Below are positions 1 to 12,500 of a stretch of DNA of 64,000 bases, piece after piece (position 1 is the first letter of the stretch; each line of letters begins with the position of its first letter). Source of the DNA: Auriscalpium vulgare (taxonomy: Eukaryota; Basidiomycota; Agaricomycetes; Russulales; Auriscalpiaceae); the NCBI GenBank assembly GCA_019915015.1, contig JAHBBC010000015.1, positions 496,001 through 560,000 of the forward strand, given 5' to 3'. The position numbers were made by a program, and so were the translations under genes. A model generated the notes under the pieces. It saw nothing but the letters and a program-made list of their open reading frames with translations. It was not told the origin of the DNA and did no database searches.

Positions 1-300
1 CGCGCATGTATTCTTCAAGTTGTCGGATGGCATCGTTGGTTGCGTTGGGGGGGGATGAATGGCAGGCATGTTGATGACATGCGTGCCGTCCCAGCTGTTC
101 TCATATAGGGAAGAAAACGTGGCGTCGCGGCAACTAATGACCTTCGTGACTGGATGTGAGTCTGTGCAAGGATGTTGGAAAATAGAATGTCCTCTAGACG
201 TTTCGAAGAGTTGACTGCGCTTGGACACAGACGGGCAGACGAATATGCTTTCTCACCGACAGGCCGAGTACGCAGTCATTCAACGTGTCGTTCGTGATAC
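1..300 (-). CDS. 3' or middle part of an unknown gene, cut by the window start
   Basis: Reading the minus strand, one open frame runs through about 57-240 and includes the stretch TFSSLYENSWDGTHVINMP; a second frame beyond it reads NATNDAIRQLEEYMR to the window edge. The two frames meet at a run of eight G (plus strand 49-56), so a one-base length difference in that run would join them. A further minus-strand open stretch lies upstream at 194-505. I do not recognise the family. The amino-acid composition looks like coding sequence, but the 5' end, introns and product are unknown. Confidence 0.35.
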
Positions 301-624
301 GAATGTGAAGCAGGATTCTATAACGTGCAGGCGTTCGGACATGATAGCAGAAGATGAGCTGCGCAGGATCGGAGCGCTTGCTCAGTTGCTGAAATTCAGA
401 GTCCCTCATGATCACGTCGTAGAAGATCGAGATAGGCGAAGTCTGGCATTCGGCCCCCAGTGCGCCTAAGTCAAGAGCATGAAGGCGACTGCGCAGGAAC
501 GACAAGATGGCCGAACACTGCGAACAGGTGCCAAGTGCAATAGTAGTAGGAGGGTGATAAGGTGACAGAGGTCTTGACCTTTGGCTGCAGGCGCAGCCAA
601 GTGGCCGAGGTCTTTCCTAATATG

Positions 625-632
625 ATCACGTG
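625..632. promoter_or_regulatory. E-box/SRE-like site upstream of the SREBP gene
   Basis: The sequence ATCACGTG lies about 130 bp before the chosen start codon at 764 and contains the palindromic E-box CACGTG. SREBP-type bHLH proteins carrying tyrosine in the basic region can bind both E-boxes and SRE elements of the type ATCAC. Autoregulation of the downstream SREBP gene is an inference from position; a single 8-bp match is weak evidence. Confidence 0.3.
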
Positions 633-763
633 TTGCTTTCAAGATGGGGAAAAGGCCCGAAAGTGGTGCGACTTGGGCGCAGGCAGTGAGCTCGGAAATC
701 GTACCAGCGCCCCTTCATCCTCGACCACCATCTCTGCACGACAACACCGCAGTGCAGCCCGCA

Positions 764-3700
764 ATGTCGCACATGTCGACGAACGACGACCACGGCGACC
801 CATCCATCCACTTCGATGCAGCCGATCCATTCTCATTCCTCCTCCCCCAGTCCAATCTGGACAACAACTCTATGGAAGATTCCTCCTCCTCCTCCCAGGA
901 TAGCCCCCCTGACTGGTCACAGTTCTCCAGTCTCTGGGATGGCGAGGACCCAGTGCTTTCTTCGATGGCCGCACCGGCAGCGACTGGCAACACGAAATTC
1001 GAGACGTCCGCGCTGGATTTTGGCTTCACCATGCCACTGGACATGGACATGGACATGGGATTCGATCCTTCTATGTCCCTCTCTGTCGAGCCCAGCGCGC
1101 TCCATTTTGATCCACGCATGTTCACATCCCCGACCTTCGCTCCCCAGAACGCGGTTATCCAACACCCGTCGCAGTTCCTGCAACATGCTCAACCCACCTC
1201 TACGGAAACCGACATGCTCTCTACCACCTCGGGCACGGGTCGTCGGATGAGTATCACTTCGTCGTCGTCGTCTTCCGGCGCATCATTCTCTCCGGTACTG
1301 GGCCATGCCTCCGCCAGTTCCGCATCCACTTCCGTGTCGGGTGATTCGCCGGAGGCGTTGACGGAGCAAAGCACCGCACCGGAGGTGCTTCCGAATTTCA
1401 ATTCTTCAGATCCCGCCAGCGAACTTGCGAACCGTGTGCGCCTGGCGGCAGGTGTCACACTCGCAGTGCCGGTTCACGGGCAGGCTCAGCAGCTACAGTC
1501 TGCGTTCACATTCGGAGGTATGTTTTTTCGTCCACGGTTTCATGTACAGGGCCGACTAACGGCTCTCACGTAGCCGCTCAGAAGCTCCCTATACCACGGC
1601 TGCCTCGAGCTCCTACCGCTTCGACGACACGCAAGTCTCCCTCACCCGCATCACCTGCTTCTACGACATCCAGCGCCCCCTCGACCTCTACTGCCCCCCT
1701 CCCCGGCCCCACTACGTCCGTCTTGGGCCGCCCTAAGACAAGTCATACGACCATCGAGCGACGCTACCGCACAAATTTGAATGCCCGCATCCAGAGTCTG
1801 AAGGATGCGGTGCCGGCTCTGCGGGTCCTTGATCGCGGAAAGAACAAGACTAAGAAAGAGGCGAAAGAGGACGGCGCTGATGCCCCGACGGAGGCCGATG
1901 GAGACGTTGTCGACGAGCGCGGGTTTGTTGATGGCGTCAAGGTGGCGCGGAAGATCAGCAAAGCAAACGTCCTTGGCAAAGCTGCTGAATACATCAGGTG
2001 GATCTGAAGGTTTTCGCGCCGCTTTGTTGAAGCTAACATGATTGAAAGGGTTTTGAAGCGCCGCGAAATGCGCCTCATGCGCGAACAAGCCGGCCTGAGG
2101 ACACTGATCTCAGGTCTTGTCGGCGGACCCGCCCTTCTGCGCGAATGGGAACGCGAGTGGGTTGCTCGCTTTGGAGGCCCCGAACGCGACGAGGTCGACG
2201 GCGTCGCTGTGGACAGTGACGACGACGACGAGGGCGAGAGTGATGACGAGGATGACGAAGGGCGGGCGCGAAAGAAACTGAAGGCGAGCGCGGCGGCCAA
2301 GCCCAAGCCCAAGCCGAAGAATATCGTCAAGGAGGAGCCCATGAACCCTGGCGTCCCCGGCGTCGTCCCGGAGAAGAGGAAGCGTGGGCGGCCACGGAAG
2401 GTGCAGCCACCCATGGAGGGTGTCCAGGCCATGGCAACTGAGCCCGCAACTGCTGTACCACCACCGGTACAACCGACGCAGTACCTCCTTGCCGCCTTCG
2501 CCTTCTTCTCGTTCTTCAACTCGCCTCTCACTTCGTCACCTGCGCCGAGTCACGCACATCACGCGCATACAGGCACCGTGCTCACGCCGGTAAGCGACGC
2601 GGCAAGCGCAGCGGTGGGGTGGGGTTGGCGGGATACCGTGCAGGTATTCCATCTCCTCGTGTCTGCCCTCGTGCTATTGTCCATCGGAATGCCGTTTCTC
2701 CCCGCCTCCTTCTCTTCGTTCAAGACCGTCTCACTCCCTGCATTTTTCCGTTTCGTCCATTTTCACTCGAAAACTGCCTCCGCAGCTTCTGCTCCTGCGA
2801 CGGAGTCGTCACCCCGGATTACGCAAGGGACCGGGAACTCGTCAGTCCGCATCGCACTCATCGATGCTTTGTCGCCTTTGCACCGCGGGGCCGTCGATGA
2901 AGCAGAGCGGCTGCGCGACGCACTGGGCGTATATCCAGGCTTTGTAGGCATGTTCGTCAACCTGTTAAGCCGCGGCCGTGCGCGCAAGGCTGGCGGCTTC
3001 GATCGTATGCAGCTCGAGCAGCGGGCGTGGGTCCGCTTGGGAGAACTTGCAGCGTCAAATTGTACGTCGCCTCGCTGGCTCACCGTGTAAATGCTGACTC
3101 CGGTCTCTTTGCAGCAAAGACGCCATTTGGCTCACGCGTGCAGGCTTTCTGGGGCATGCACCAGCGAACGTCCACCTTCGCAGCTTCGCCCAGCGACCTC
3201 GTCACTCTCGCGCTGCTCGTACGGCCACTCTGGCATTCTCGTGCGGAGGCCCTATGGGCGCGTGCCGCCCGCGCTCGTGTCGTCCGCCCCTTCGAACGTT
3301 CTGTTGTCGGCGGCATGACCGTCGATGACGCTGCCAAGCGGCTTGACGGGCTTGAAGCGAGCGTCTTGAGCCCGCTCACCGCACTCGCCGTGATGCGGGT
3401 GCGCGCTGGCGTGCGGGACGCGGCCAGCACGATGTTCGTGCGTGCGGTGCTTGCGGATGGCGGAGAGGCTGGGGACAGTGTGTATGACGCGCACAAGGAG
3501 ACCCGGGAGGAAGATGAGCGGCGCGCCGTGATTGACGCAGGACGCTCAATGGGCGGGCGGTGCGCGGCGCTCGTCGGGCTCCTGGAGCGTGTCGCAAACG
3601 GGGCATTTGTGCGCCATGAAGATGTTCTCCCCATGGATACAGACGACGAGGCGGACGAGACCGAGTACGCAGCGCGCGTGCTGCTCGGCGCACTCGTTGT

Positions 3701-3923
3701 GTACCGACGGCTCTTCCCGAGTACGCTTAGCGGAGGCGCGGTGCCCGTCTTCCTGTCTCCGCCGCCTTCACCGTCGCGCAAGAATACCGGGCTCAGGACC
3801 GTGCTGCGCGTCGCCCTGGATGCGGACGTGTTCGACCGGGGGGATCTCGAGGATGCGAAAGATCGCGTTGTGGATATGCTGGTGGACGCGGACCGCGTGG
3901 GGCGGAGGGCAGTGAGGAGTTGA
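764..3923 (+). CDS. sre1: SREBP-type bHLH transcription factor, membrane-anchored
   Basis: Membrane-bound sterol/oxygen-responsive transcription factor of the SREBP family. Four exons join in frame: 764-1517, 1574-1997, 2049-3061 and 3115-3923. The bHLH starts near 1741 with HTTIERRYRTNLNARI; the tyrosine in the basic region is the hallmark of SREBPs. The loop carries a Lys/Asp/Glu-rich insert, and helix 2 crosses the second intron. An AT-hook-like KRGRPRK motif follows near 2375. Two hydrophobic segments (about 2480-2535 and 2640-2715) with a short loop fit the SREBP hairpin in the ER membrane, and the C-terminal half is the likely SCAP-binding/regulatory part. The N-terminus is acidic and Ser-rich, as in an activation domain. 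The first in-frame ATG is at 644, but 764 (MSHMSTNDD) gives a more usual N-terminus. In this family, cleavage releases the N-terminal half to the nucleus; no protease site was identified here. Confidence 0.9.
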
Positions 3924-4388
3924 TATTGCGTATACTTTGCTATGAACTTGTAGACTTTCGGATCTGACGTGACATTAGAACTCTAATATACTTACATGTA
4001 CGTGGCACTGGATCGATTTCTCTTCTAACTGGCCACAACCTAACCATGGTATCCTTACGGTCGTGTGCGGGCGCGATCGGTAGACCTAGCGGAGTCATAG
4101 CTATGCGGGAAGGTCGTCAGGCACTGAAATCTAATTGACTACCCTTTCCTCGTCAGTTACTCAAGTGCCCAAAGCTACTCGCGGCTGAGGGACCTGGGGT
4201 GCGTGGGGGTGGTTCGGAGGCTCGGCTTTGGCACACGTCCCGACTCGCCGGTCACTGGTCCAATCCTCCTCACCAACCGCCATGACCGGTGACCGAGACC
4301 CCTCGCAAGCCGCCCAAGCAGGGACCTCACATGCATAGCGCTCGCAGGCTTATCCCACGAGGAGTCTCGGATAGTGACCATCGCCGCA
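3924..4388. other. intergenic region
   Basis: Between the SREBP stop codon and the FunK1 start. It should hold the 3' UTR of the first gene and the promoter of the second. I see no gene, repeat or RNA here. Confidence 0.6.
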
Positions 4389-6858
4389 ATGGACTCGCCT
4401 CATGTACTTACCTGCAATCCCGACAAGTGGTTTGACTCGTGCACACCGCAGATACGGGGGCAAGACGCTGTGTCCGTCGACAAGATTGCCGCCGAGCTCA
4501 AGAAACAGAAGCCTAAAGTCCTCAGTAACGATGGCTGGGTATGTCTTCTCAATGCTCAGGGAGACGAAGACACGATGTTCTCCAACATCTCCTCCATCGC
4601 CCTTGCTGTCCGCTCCGCAGTGGAAAAGCTCTACTCCATAAAACCTACAGCCGTTATGCAGACTCTCCCTCGGCAGGGGACCCTTTCAGAAGTGCAAGGC
4701 TACCGCTACCTGCCCGGCGCTCGCGCCACCCTCCTCGATTTCGATAGGCCTGTACCTCCTCCTAGTGTTCGGCGCTCCCCATTTCTGGATAAATCATCTG
4801 TTCCTTCGGAGAACACGTCCGAGACGGTATGGTTAGCGGAGTTCAAGCTGAAGAGTACAGATTGGGATCGAGAAGACGTGAGTTTTCCGTGCCGTGTATG
4901 CGTGCCACCTGGTGTCGATAACTTCACATCTAGCATGAGGCGCAGATTATGAGCGCCGCTACCGACGTCATGTACAATGACCCTTGCCGTCGGTTTATGA
5001 CCGGCTTCACGATCGAAAAAGACCAGATGCGTCTTTGGTATTTCTGTCGGGGACATATCCTCGTTTCCGATTTCTTCAACCTCCACGAGGTATGACGATG
5101 TCTACTTTGTCTGGGGCCAACTCTGACTCGCTCTCAGGAACCCAACCTCATCATCCGTTTCCTCGTGTACGTCCAGTTCGCGCATACCTCTGATCTCGGG
5201 TATGACCCGACCGTGTCGTGCCGCTGGGTCAACGTAGAGGGCAAGCCAGATCAGCAGATCGCGTACGAATATAGAATCGAGGGCCGAAATTTCCTCACAA
5301 AGGGCAATCCGTTGTCGGAGAGTGCGGCCTTCGAGCTCGTCTCGCGCGCTACACGTGTCTGGGAAGTCATCGAGATACTTCCAGGAGGTAGCTTCAGTGC
5401 AGAGTCCTACGTCCTCAGAGATGCCTGGCTCTATGAGGACGCGCAGCTGGAGGGCAAGATTCATGCAGACATCCTGAAGGAACTGGCCAACCTTGACAAT
5501 GACATGCGCAACGCTGGCGGCGAGCCCACACACCACGAGTCTGAAGCACGCTGCACAGCGCCATCTCTTGACCTTATTTGCGAGGGGTGGGTCACGACCA
5601 CGGACGATTCTGGAATCTGAGGAGCACGACACAACCGCTGCGCTTCCCGGACTACCGACGGCCACTCCTTTCACGAAACCCAAAGTCGCCGCGAAGTCAC
5701 TCACCCCAGGCTCGCAACGAGGCTCCGAGTCGAGGCATGATCTGCGAAGGGTGGATCTCCAAAGCAAACCTCCCTCTCTGAAGCATCATCGTCTGAAGCA
5801 TGCTCGTACCGTTTCCAGGGAGACGTGTGAGAGTGTGTACGAGATTAAGGATTTCCGATCGCTCGTTTCGTGCCTTTCAGATATCGTCAAAGGTGAGGTT
5901 CTGTACAACCTGTGCGCCATGTCTGACAAGTTGCTCCAGCTTTGAATCTCATGCGACTCGCGGGGTATGTACACCGCGATGTCAGTGCTGGAAATTGCCT
6001 TTGGCTTCCGCCTACAGACACTGAGCCCGGCAGAGGCATACTGTCCGACCTGGAGTTTTCAAAACCCTATGCGCAGATGAGTGGCCATGACCCTAGGACG
6101 GTACATCATACTTCGCATTGTTCTCGCATACCACTAACAATCGCCAGGGTACACCGGCATTCATGGCAATGGAGTATCAGGCAAGGCAATACTTCTTCTT
6201 GCCCAATCCGGATGATATCTTTTCTGCCAAGCCCGTCGAGTTTATATTCAACTTTTATCACGACTTGGAGTCTGTGTTCTGGATTTTCGTGTACTTCATC
6301 CACTTCCGGCCGCCTATCACCCTGCAGAACAAACCCGAAGACCTCGTCGAGACCGTCCGCCAGTCAGCTATACAATACCTCAGCGACAACATCCAGGGAA
6401 ACTCATCACGATACACTCTCGTGGCCCTCGGGACCTACCACCTATGTTCTCAACTCGCATCTCTCTACGGCGATGAGAGCTGGCTGTTGTCGGGTGTACA
6501 AGTCGTGCACACTCTCAGATCGGCGTACAGATTCCTCGAGAATATGCCGATGAGCGATGGGAGATGGGACGAGGATTGCTTCACCAGTCAGCCCTACTCG
6601 GACATCATGAAGCGGCTTTCGAAACTCATGCCGGAACATGTGGACGTCCCGGTCACGAATATCAGATATATGGGAACCAAGCCCCAGGAGGACGAGGAGC
6701 TGGGCAAGGACCGGATCGAACAAGCGACGGAGGACGATGAGATGGCCCAGGACCAAGCCGAGGAACCACCAGTTCTAGGGACCAAGCGCAAGGCGGAGGC
6801 GGGCGAGGACCAGGCCGAGCGGTTGACGGCGGACGAGAAGCGGAACAGGGAAAATTAG
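4389..6858 (+). CDS. FunK1-type fungal protein kinase
   Basis: Member of the FunK1 family, divergent protein kinases expanded in Agaricomycetes. The first ATG of the frame is at 4374; 4389 (MDSPHVL) is equally good. The family's first half is visible: exon 2 (from about 4947) has CRRFMTGFTIEKDQMRLWYF followed by SRxHILVSDFF-like text, and exon 3 (from about 5139) follows a clean intron. The kinase half has YVHRDVSAGN (catalytic loop, about 5968), LSDLEFSK in place of DFG, and after an intron GTPAFMAMEY. The Lys/Glu-rich tail contains GTKRKAEA, a possible nuclear signal. One join, between about 5480 and 5570, could not be resolved: the frame changes without an obvious intron, so a missed splice site or a frameshift is possible. 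Substrates are unknown for this family. Confidence 0.85.
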
Positions 6859-6949
6859 AAGCAGAAGCAGAAGGGCGATAATCAGTAGAAACTTACCAAA
6901 TGTATGGCTTGGACACACAGAAGTTTATTATAAAGGTGCAAAGTCGTCT

Positions 6950-9182
6950 CTACCTCATACCCGCAAGTATTTCGTAGTGCTGCAAGACTTCCGCCATATG
7001 TGCGCAGGTAAGGAACCCGTTGCCTGCCAAGACCTAGTAATGGCCGTGACGTTCACGTTCAGCGCCGAGTCGCATGCACTCGATCGCCAAATATGCTCAC
7101 TTGAAGCCACGCCCTCAGCGCCATCCATCCAGCAGCCAACTGTATGGTCTTATAGTTCTGTTCCACAAAGGCCATGGTCCCCTTGAAATAGCTCTTGATG
7201 AACTGTTTCCTGATCCGGGAACATATCACGAAGGCCCTTTTGGAGCAGCCCACCAGGAACATACCGTCCGAGCAAAATCCATCGGTTCCACAGCGCTTGT
7301 ATGACCTTGTCCTCATCGCGCACGTCGTCGAGCTCGAACAGCTCTTCCTCTTTGTCAATGACAGCCCAGACCATGACGCCGTACAGATCCCTCGAAAGTG
7401 GTGGTAGGAGGTCGAATAACCGCGGGCCACCGGGGCGGCAGGAGTACGCGTCTGCCGGAAGATACGGATATTGCGCGGTGGGGCCCATCGGAGGTGCTGG
7501 GATGTCGAACGAAGGTAGGGGGTCGGCGGTAGGATGTGGTGTCTCGCGCTCGATGCGGATGGGTGTCGCGAAGCGCGACATTGTAGGTGCTGTCGACGAA
7601 GACTGTGACGAGAGCGTGGGGATCGTGGAGGAGCCGCTGGGTTCGTCCCACTCGACCTTGACGGTACTGGACGACATGGGTGCCTCCGCCGTCTCATGTG
7701 GAAGCCGCGTATCGGAAACCTGGGATGGATCGATCCCTTTTTCTACTGTAGCGGTTGCCAGAGCCTCTTCAGGTGAAGGAGATCGGCTGCGAATGCACAG
7801 TCGGAGATGCGCACGGGCAAGGATGGGGAAAGTCGTACCTTGGCGAGCCGACGGACGTTTCTTCATCTGATACGTCCGGTACGGATAGGGTAAGTTGGCA
7901 ATCCTGAGCAGCAATTTGTCGGCATCGCACAATATCAAAGAATTAAATAGCTCACCACGAAGTTTTCGTTGCACTCCCACTTGAAACTCACTTCGCTGTG
8001 GTCCCAGGAAAGATGTGCGTCGAGCATATCCTTGTTGTTGAAGCCTGGCAGCCCGTGTGTATCGCACAACGGGCATTTCCAGCGCATGAGTTTCGCTTGG
8101 TAGCGAGATACGTTACCATCGTCAGGATCTTCACTGTCGCTTGAGGCGGGTTCGACCAGTCGGATGAGGAGCCGTACTGGGTCCCCGGAACGCGTCTCAG
8201 GGGCGACTGTAATACCGTTGCGCGAGCAGTAAGCCTTAAAGCCAATTCGGAGGTTGCGTGAAAGGTAGGGAAGGCGGTGTGATCTCTTTAGAATAAAGAA
8301 ATGGAGATAGTGGTATTTTAGAGCGTCCAACAGATCGTTGGAGGGATACAAAGGGGCCGGGCGGATGCCCGTTTCGCGCTCGTCCTCATCTGAGGAGCTC
8401 GAGCTTGACGCTGCAACTGCGTACGTCAGATCATGTGCGCGGAGACAACTGCGTCGGCATCTACCATGCACACGCCGCCCACCCTTTCGCCCTACTGGCA
8501 GAAGCTCTCTCTTACGAGCCGCCTTTGCCCGGCCCGTAAAGACGATTTTCCCCTGCTCCCATTTCCATGGAAATTGGATACTGAAAAAAGTATCAGAACA
8601 GCTGGTCAACAGGCCAGAGACAGCATATAGTCACCCGGTTTCAGCCTGTGGTCTCTCCGTCACGGAGATGGTCTGGGAACGAGAGGCAACCATTCGCGGA
8701 GTTCGTGGTTGCACCTTGCGTTCTGTGGTCCCAGTTTACTTATAACCGGTGGGGGTGGTTGAGGCTGAGCCTACCATGTCCGCCATCGAAAGACTTGATT
8801 GCGCGGGGTATATCAGTGCGAAGTTGCGGGGATGCCTGGGGATGGCCACGTCCACGGTGTGTATTGTCAACATTCCGACGGGTAAATTCTACGATATGTA
8901 GATTTTCAGTGGCAAGTCAAAAGTTCCAAACTCGTTTGCCAACCTTGTTGCCTCCTCGGCGGCGTGATCTAATAGTTCAAAGACGTGTCTGCGAGAAGCT
9001 CGTTCTGCCTCCCTTCCACTTGTGCTCACCTGCGCTGCCACAGACTTGCGTTGTGAGGCACGGCCTCCGCCACCACGGTCCGGGATAATCTCTGGGGGTG
9101 CCATCGCGCCAGCACTGGCTTGCTTTCGCGCGAACGGTGTAGCATCGCGTCCGGTTTTAGCTGCGAAGAAGCCTGACATCAC
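6950..9182 (-). CDS. suz12: Polycomb PRC2 subunit SUZ12 (VEFS-box protein)
   Basis: SUZ12 is the scaffold subunit of Polycomb repressive complex 2, which methylates H3K27. One C2H2 finger is visible at about 8000-8085 (CPLC...HLSWDH), followed after a Ser/Pro-rich linker by a VEFS box assembled across introns: exons 7956-about 8582, 7839-7903, 7265-7786, 7101-7209 and 6950-7033 join in frame to give WNRWILLGRKQFIKSYFKGT, then AFVEQNY and GWMALRAWLQVLAG. The acidic/Trp character (EDKVIQALWNRW) matches the VEFS consensus. The 5' exons are less certain: a frame at 8889-9182 with FELLDHAAEEATRLANEFG probably holds the N-terminus, and at least one exon between 8600 and 8890 is needed. The gene ends about 90 bp from the FunK1 stop in convergent orientation. 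Confidence 0.85.
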
Positions 9183-9504
9183 GAGTATCAGGAGGGCCTA
9201 TAAGTTTTCTTTTCCAAAGTCGATGGTTAAGGGATACGAATCGATATGTGATAGGGCTAAGAGTGCGAGAGAAGTCATAAAGAAAGTTGTTCGACTCGAT
9301 CAATCCTCAATCGCGACACTGTCTGCACGTGACACTGTTACTTCTCAAGATTCGAACGCACCCACCTCTCCGAAAAGTAAACCGACTCGGCGGTGTCTGC
9401 CTTCGGTGAAAGAGCCAAGAAGCGAAGTGTACATGGGGATATGTCTGATTAGTATAAGATGTTCTACATGCTATGTACTGTGTGCTACAAGAAATCTGCC
9501 TAGC
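9183..9504. other. intergenic region upstream of SUZ12
   Basis: Lies between the putative SUZ12 start and the stop of BUR1, both on the minus strand, so it should contain the SUZ12 promoter and the BUR1 3' UTR. A plus-strand open frame passes through but has no recognisable domain. Confidence 0.5.
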
Positions 9505-12500
9505 CTAGCCGTAGTTGAGGCCACCGCCCGACGCTGACCCGCCCTCACGCCCACCGCGCCGAGGCCCGTTGCTCAAGCCACCGCCGTTGCTACCCAAAGG
9601 TACCAAAGGTTTCGGTGGCAAGAAGGGCGGTCTATCAGGACCCTTGGAGCCCCACGACGGCGGTGGCGGGCCATGATTCTGGTGGGAGTGCCTCGGAGGG
9701 CCGTGCCCTTGGCGAGAAGGTGGTCCCCCGTAAGGCGGTCTGCTGCTGTGGTCAGAAGGGGGAAATGATTGCGATGGTGGTAAGCCTGAAGAGAACGATG
9801 GCGGGTAGCCCGAGTTGGACGATGGTGGGTAGCTCGAGGTGGATGGTGCGTAGCCTGAACGAGGCGGCGCTCCATGCGAGAATGAGATGGGAGGCAATTG
9901 CTGGGGGTATGCTGGCTGGGGAAGTGGTGGCTGGTAGAAGCTCTCGCGCGGTGGAGGGCCGTGACCGAAGCGCAGGGGTGGTGGATTGGCCATGAAGGCT
10001 GGGGGCGGCATGGGCCGAAAAGATTCCGGCTGTTGGGGAGGGGGTATGACAGGTGGACGAGGTTGCTGTCGGCGACCGCGTTTGTCGAACTCGTGAGAAG
10101 CTTCGTACACTGGCAAGCTGATCACAGTGGATAAAACATAGAACGAAAGAGAGTAAGCGTGAACAATAGGCCGCTAGATGAGCAAAACGTGAGACAAGGT
10201 TATAGGAAGGTAACGCGCACGTTTTCGGGTCGGCTGGTAAGGGATCTGTCCAGAAGTAGTCGTGTTCGAGCGCCTGTGAAGCCGTGATCCGATCCCGAGG
10301 GTTGCAAGTGAGCAATTTGTCGATGAGATCGTACGTCTCAGCGCCGAAGCTACAAACACGTTAATCAACCATAGTCCTCCGATCAAGACAATATCCTCAC
10401 GGTTCAAAGATAGACTTCAGCCGTTTCGAGTACTGGTTGTGATGTTTGACGCCCTCACAGCCCGGAAGGGTGTCGAAGTTCGGCCAGGTATGCTGGTTGG
10501 GCGTTCCGCACATTTGCCAGATCTTCTCGAGCTGATCCAGGTCGGACGTCCCGGGAAGAATAGGATGTCTCAAGAACATCTCGCCCAGAACACATCTGGA
10601 GAACATGATCAGGACACCGTCGAAGAACGTATCGCCTGTCTTACCCAACGCCCCACAAATCTATCTCGCCCCCGTAGTGCCGCGCGCCGAGGAGGAGCTC
10701 TGGCGGGCGGTACCAACGCGTTACGACGCAGTTCGTGTACCGTCGCTCCTTGCTCCTGCCATCTGTTGCCGATTCGCTGATGGAGGCAGCGCTGGGATCG
10801 AACGAGCGTGCTAAGCCAAAGTCCGCGATACGCAGCGAGCCATTGTTCGAGATGAGTAAGTTAGCTGCTTTCATATCGCGATGCAGGATGTGATTCTGAG
10901 GAGATTAGTGTCAGCAATAGTGCGCGTCATTTTATGCTAGTAGTACTTGATGCATGTACTCCGTGCCCTCCAGCAGCTGCTTCATGTACAACTTGATCTG
11001 GCTGGGTGAGAGCTTGACACGCTCGTTCTCCAGAAGGCCAGCGAGATCGTGGTCCATGTATGGGAATACCATGTACACCGACAATGGCCTGTCCTTTCCT
11101 TTGCCTGGGTCGGTTAGCAAATTAAGTCGAATGTCAAGTAGGATGCGCTCACTCCGTACGACAAACATGTCCAATAGTTCTACAACGTTTGGATGATCGA
11201 GAGCCTTGAGAATTTTGATCTCTCGCAACGCGGTCACAGGCATGCCCTCCTTCTCGTTGTGCATGAGGATGCGCTTGAGCGCTACAGCATTGCCTGTTGG
11301 CAGGTGCTTGGCCTTGTGCACCTCACTACACAGATATTCAGCACCGAATATGATCCCTTGACGGAAGCGCGGCATACCCGAATGTACCCTCACCCAGTTT
11401 TGTAGTCGCGTCGTAGTCGCTTTTCAAACCTGATCCAACGAAGATATGCCCGTACACCTCCTTTTCCTCTTCTCTTGTCCGGAACGGCCACTGGCGTTGT
11501 GGCTTAGACGGCTTTTCAGATGGTTGCGAGAATTGGGAATCTGCTTCCGCTACCACCGTCCGGGCGGGTGGCAACGGCAACGGGGCAGGGGAGTGCACTT
11601 CCTTCGGAGCAGGCGCAGGCTCCATGCGCATGTCACCCAAGGGCGATGGCGGACGTGCTGGGAGACCTCCATGGCGGGGAGGCGGAATCGATGGCGACCG
11701 AGGAGGAGGCCGAGGCGACGTCAAGCGAGGGCGTGGAGAGGAAGAGCGTGGAGAGGAAGAGCGCGGGCGAGGAGGGAGAGACGAAGGGCCTGGCGACAGA
11801 GGGCGATACTCGTCGGCCTCTCGGCGGCGCGGCCTGTCGTCCTTGTACTCAGGGATGTACGTGTCCCCACGCCGATCGAAGTAGGACCGCGGCGACGGAG
11901 GGTCAAAGTGGCGCGGGCTGGCATAATCTGGAGTGTAGCTGCGCGGGGTACGCGGCCTGTAGTACCTGTCAGGAGCGTCTCTAGGAGGCTCCCTGCGGTA
12001 ATTGCCACGCGTATCCCGCGACCCCCAGTTGTTAACAGGATCGTTACCGCCTCGAGCGTACCCATTGTGATACGGCTTCCGTTGGTCAGACTCGTAGCTA
12101 CGGTCCCGCCGGTTGCGCGGCGGCGTCAACGAGTCGCGCTCTGAGCGGGCCGGTGGCAGGCGGTGCTTTTGTCTGCGCGATGGGGAACGGGAGCCAGAGG
12201 AAGAGGTGCGGCGCGAGCCCGACGACACGGGAGAGCGACCCCGCCCATTGCGCTCTTGGCCGTGGCGGCGTGGGGGCGACATAGGGCGGCGCTCCGGCTG
12301 CCCTTCGCGGTCACGGTAGTCGCGTATGGGCGAGCGTCCACCAACGTAAGAGTGCCCATTTCTGCCACGGTCATCTCGACTAGGGCCCGGGGGCGTCTTG
12401 TTGCAGGCGGAAGGCAGTCAGCGGGACTTCAGCGCAGATGTAGACATGGCGACGTACGGGTCGTGCGTCTGCCTCTCGCCACCTATCACCCTCCCTGTTC

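Noticed and set aside
1764..2531. Long minus-strand open frame opposite the SREBP gene
   Set aside because: It is a composition shadow: Ser/Arg-rich text opposite acidic and basic codons of the bHLH gene, whose exons are supported by domain and splice logic.
3080..3781. Minus-strand frame of 233 codons opposite the SREBP last exon
   Set aside because: Ser/Arg-rich complement of a GC-rich coding exon; no domain.
11446..12144. Plus-strand frame of 232 codons, very Arg-rich
   Set aside because: It is the antisense of the RS-rich BUR1 N-terminus; the minus-strand frame splices into a kinase.
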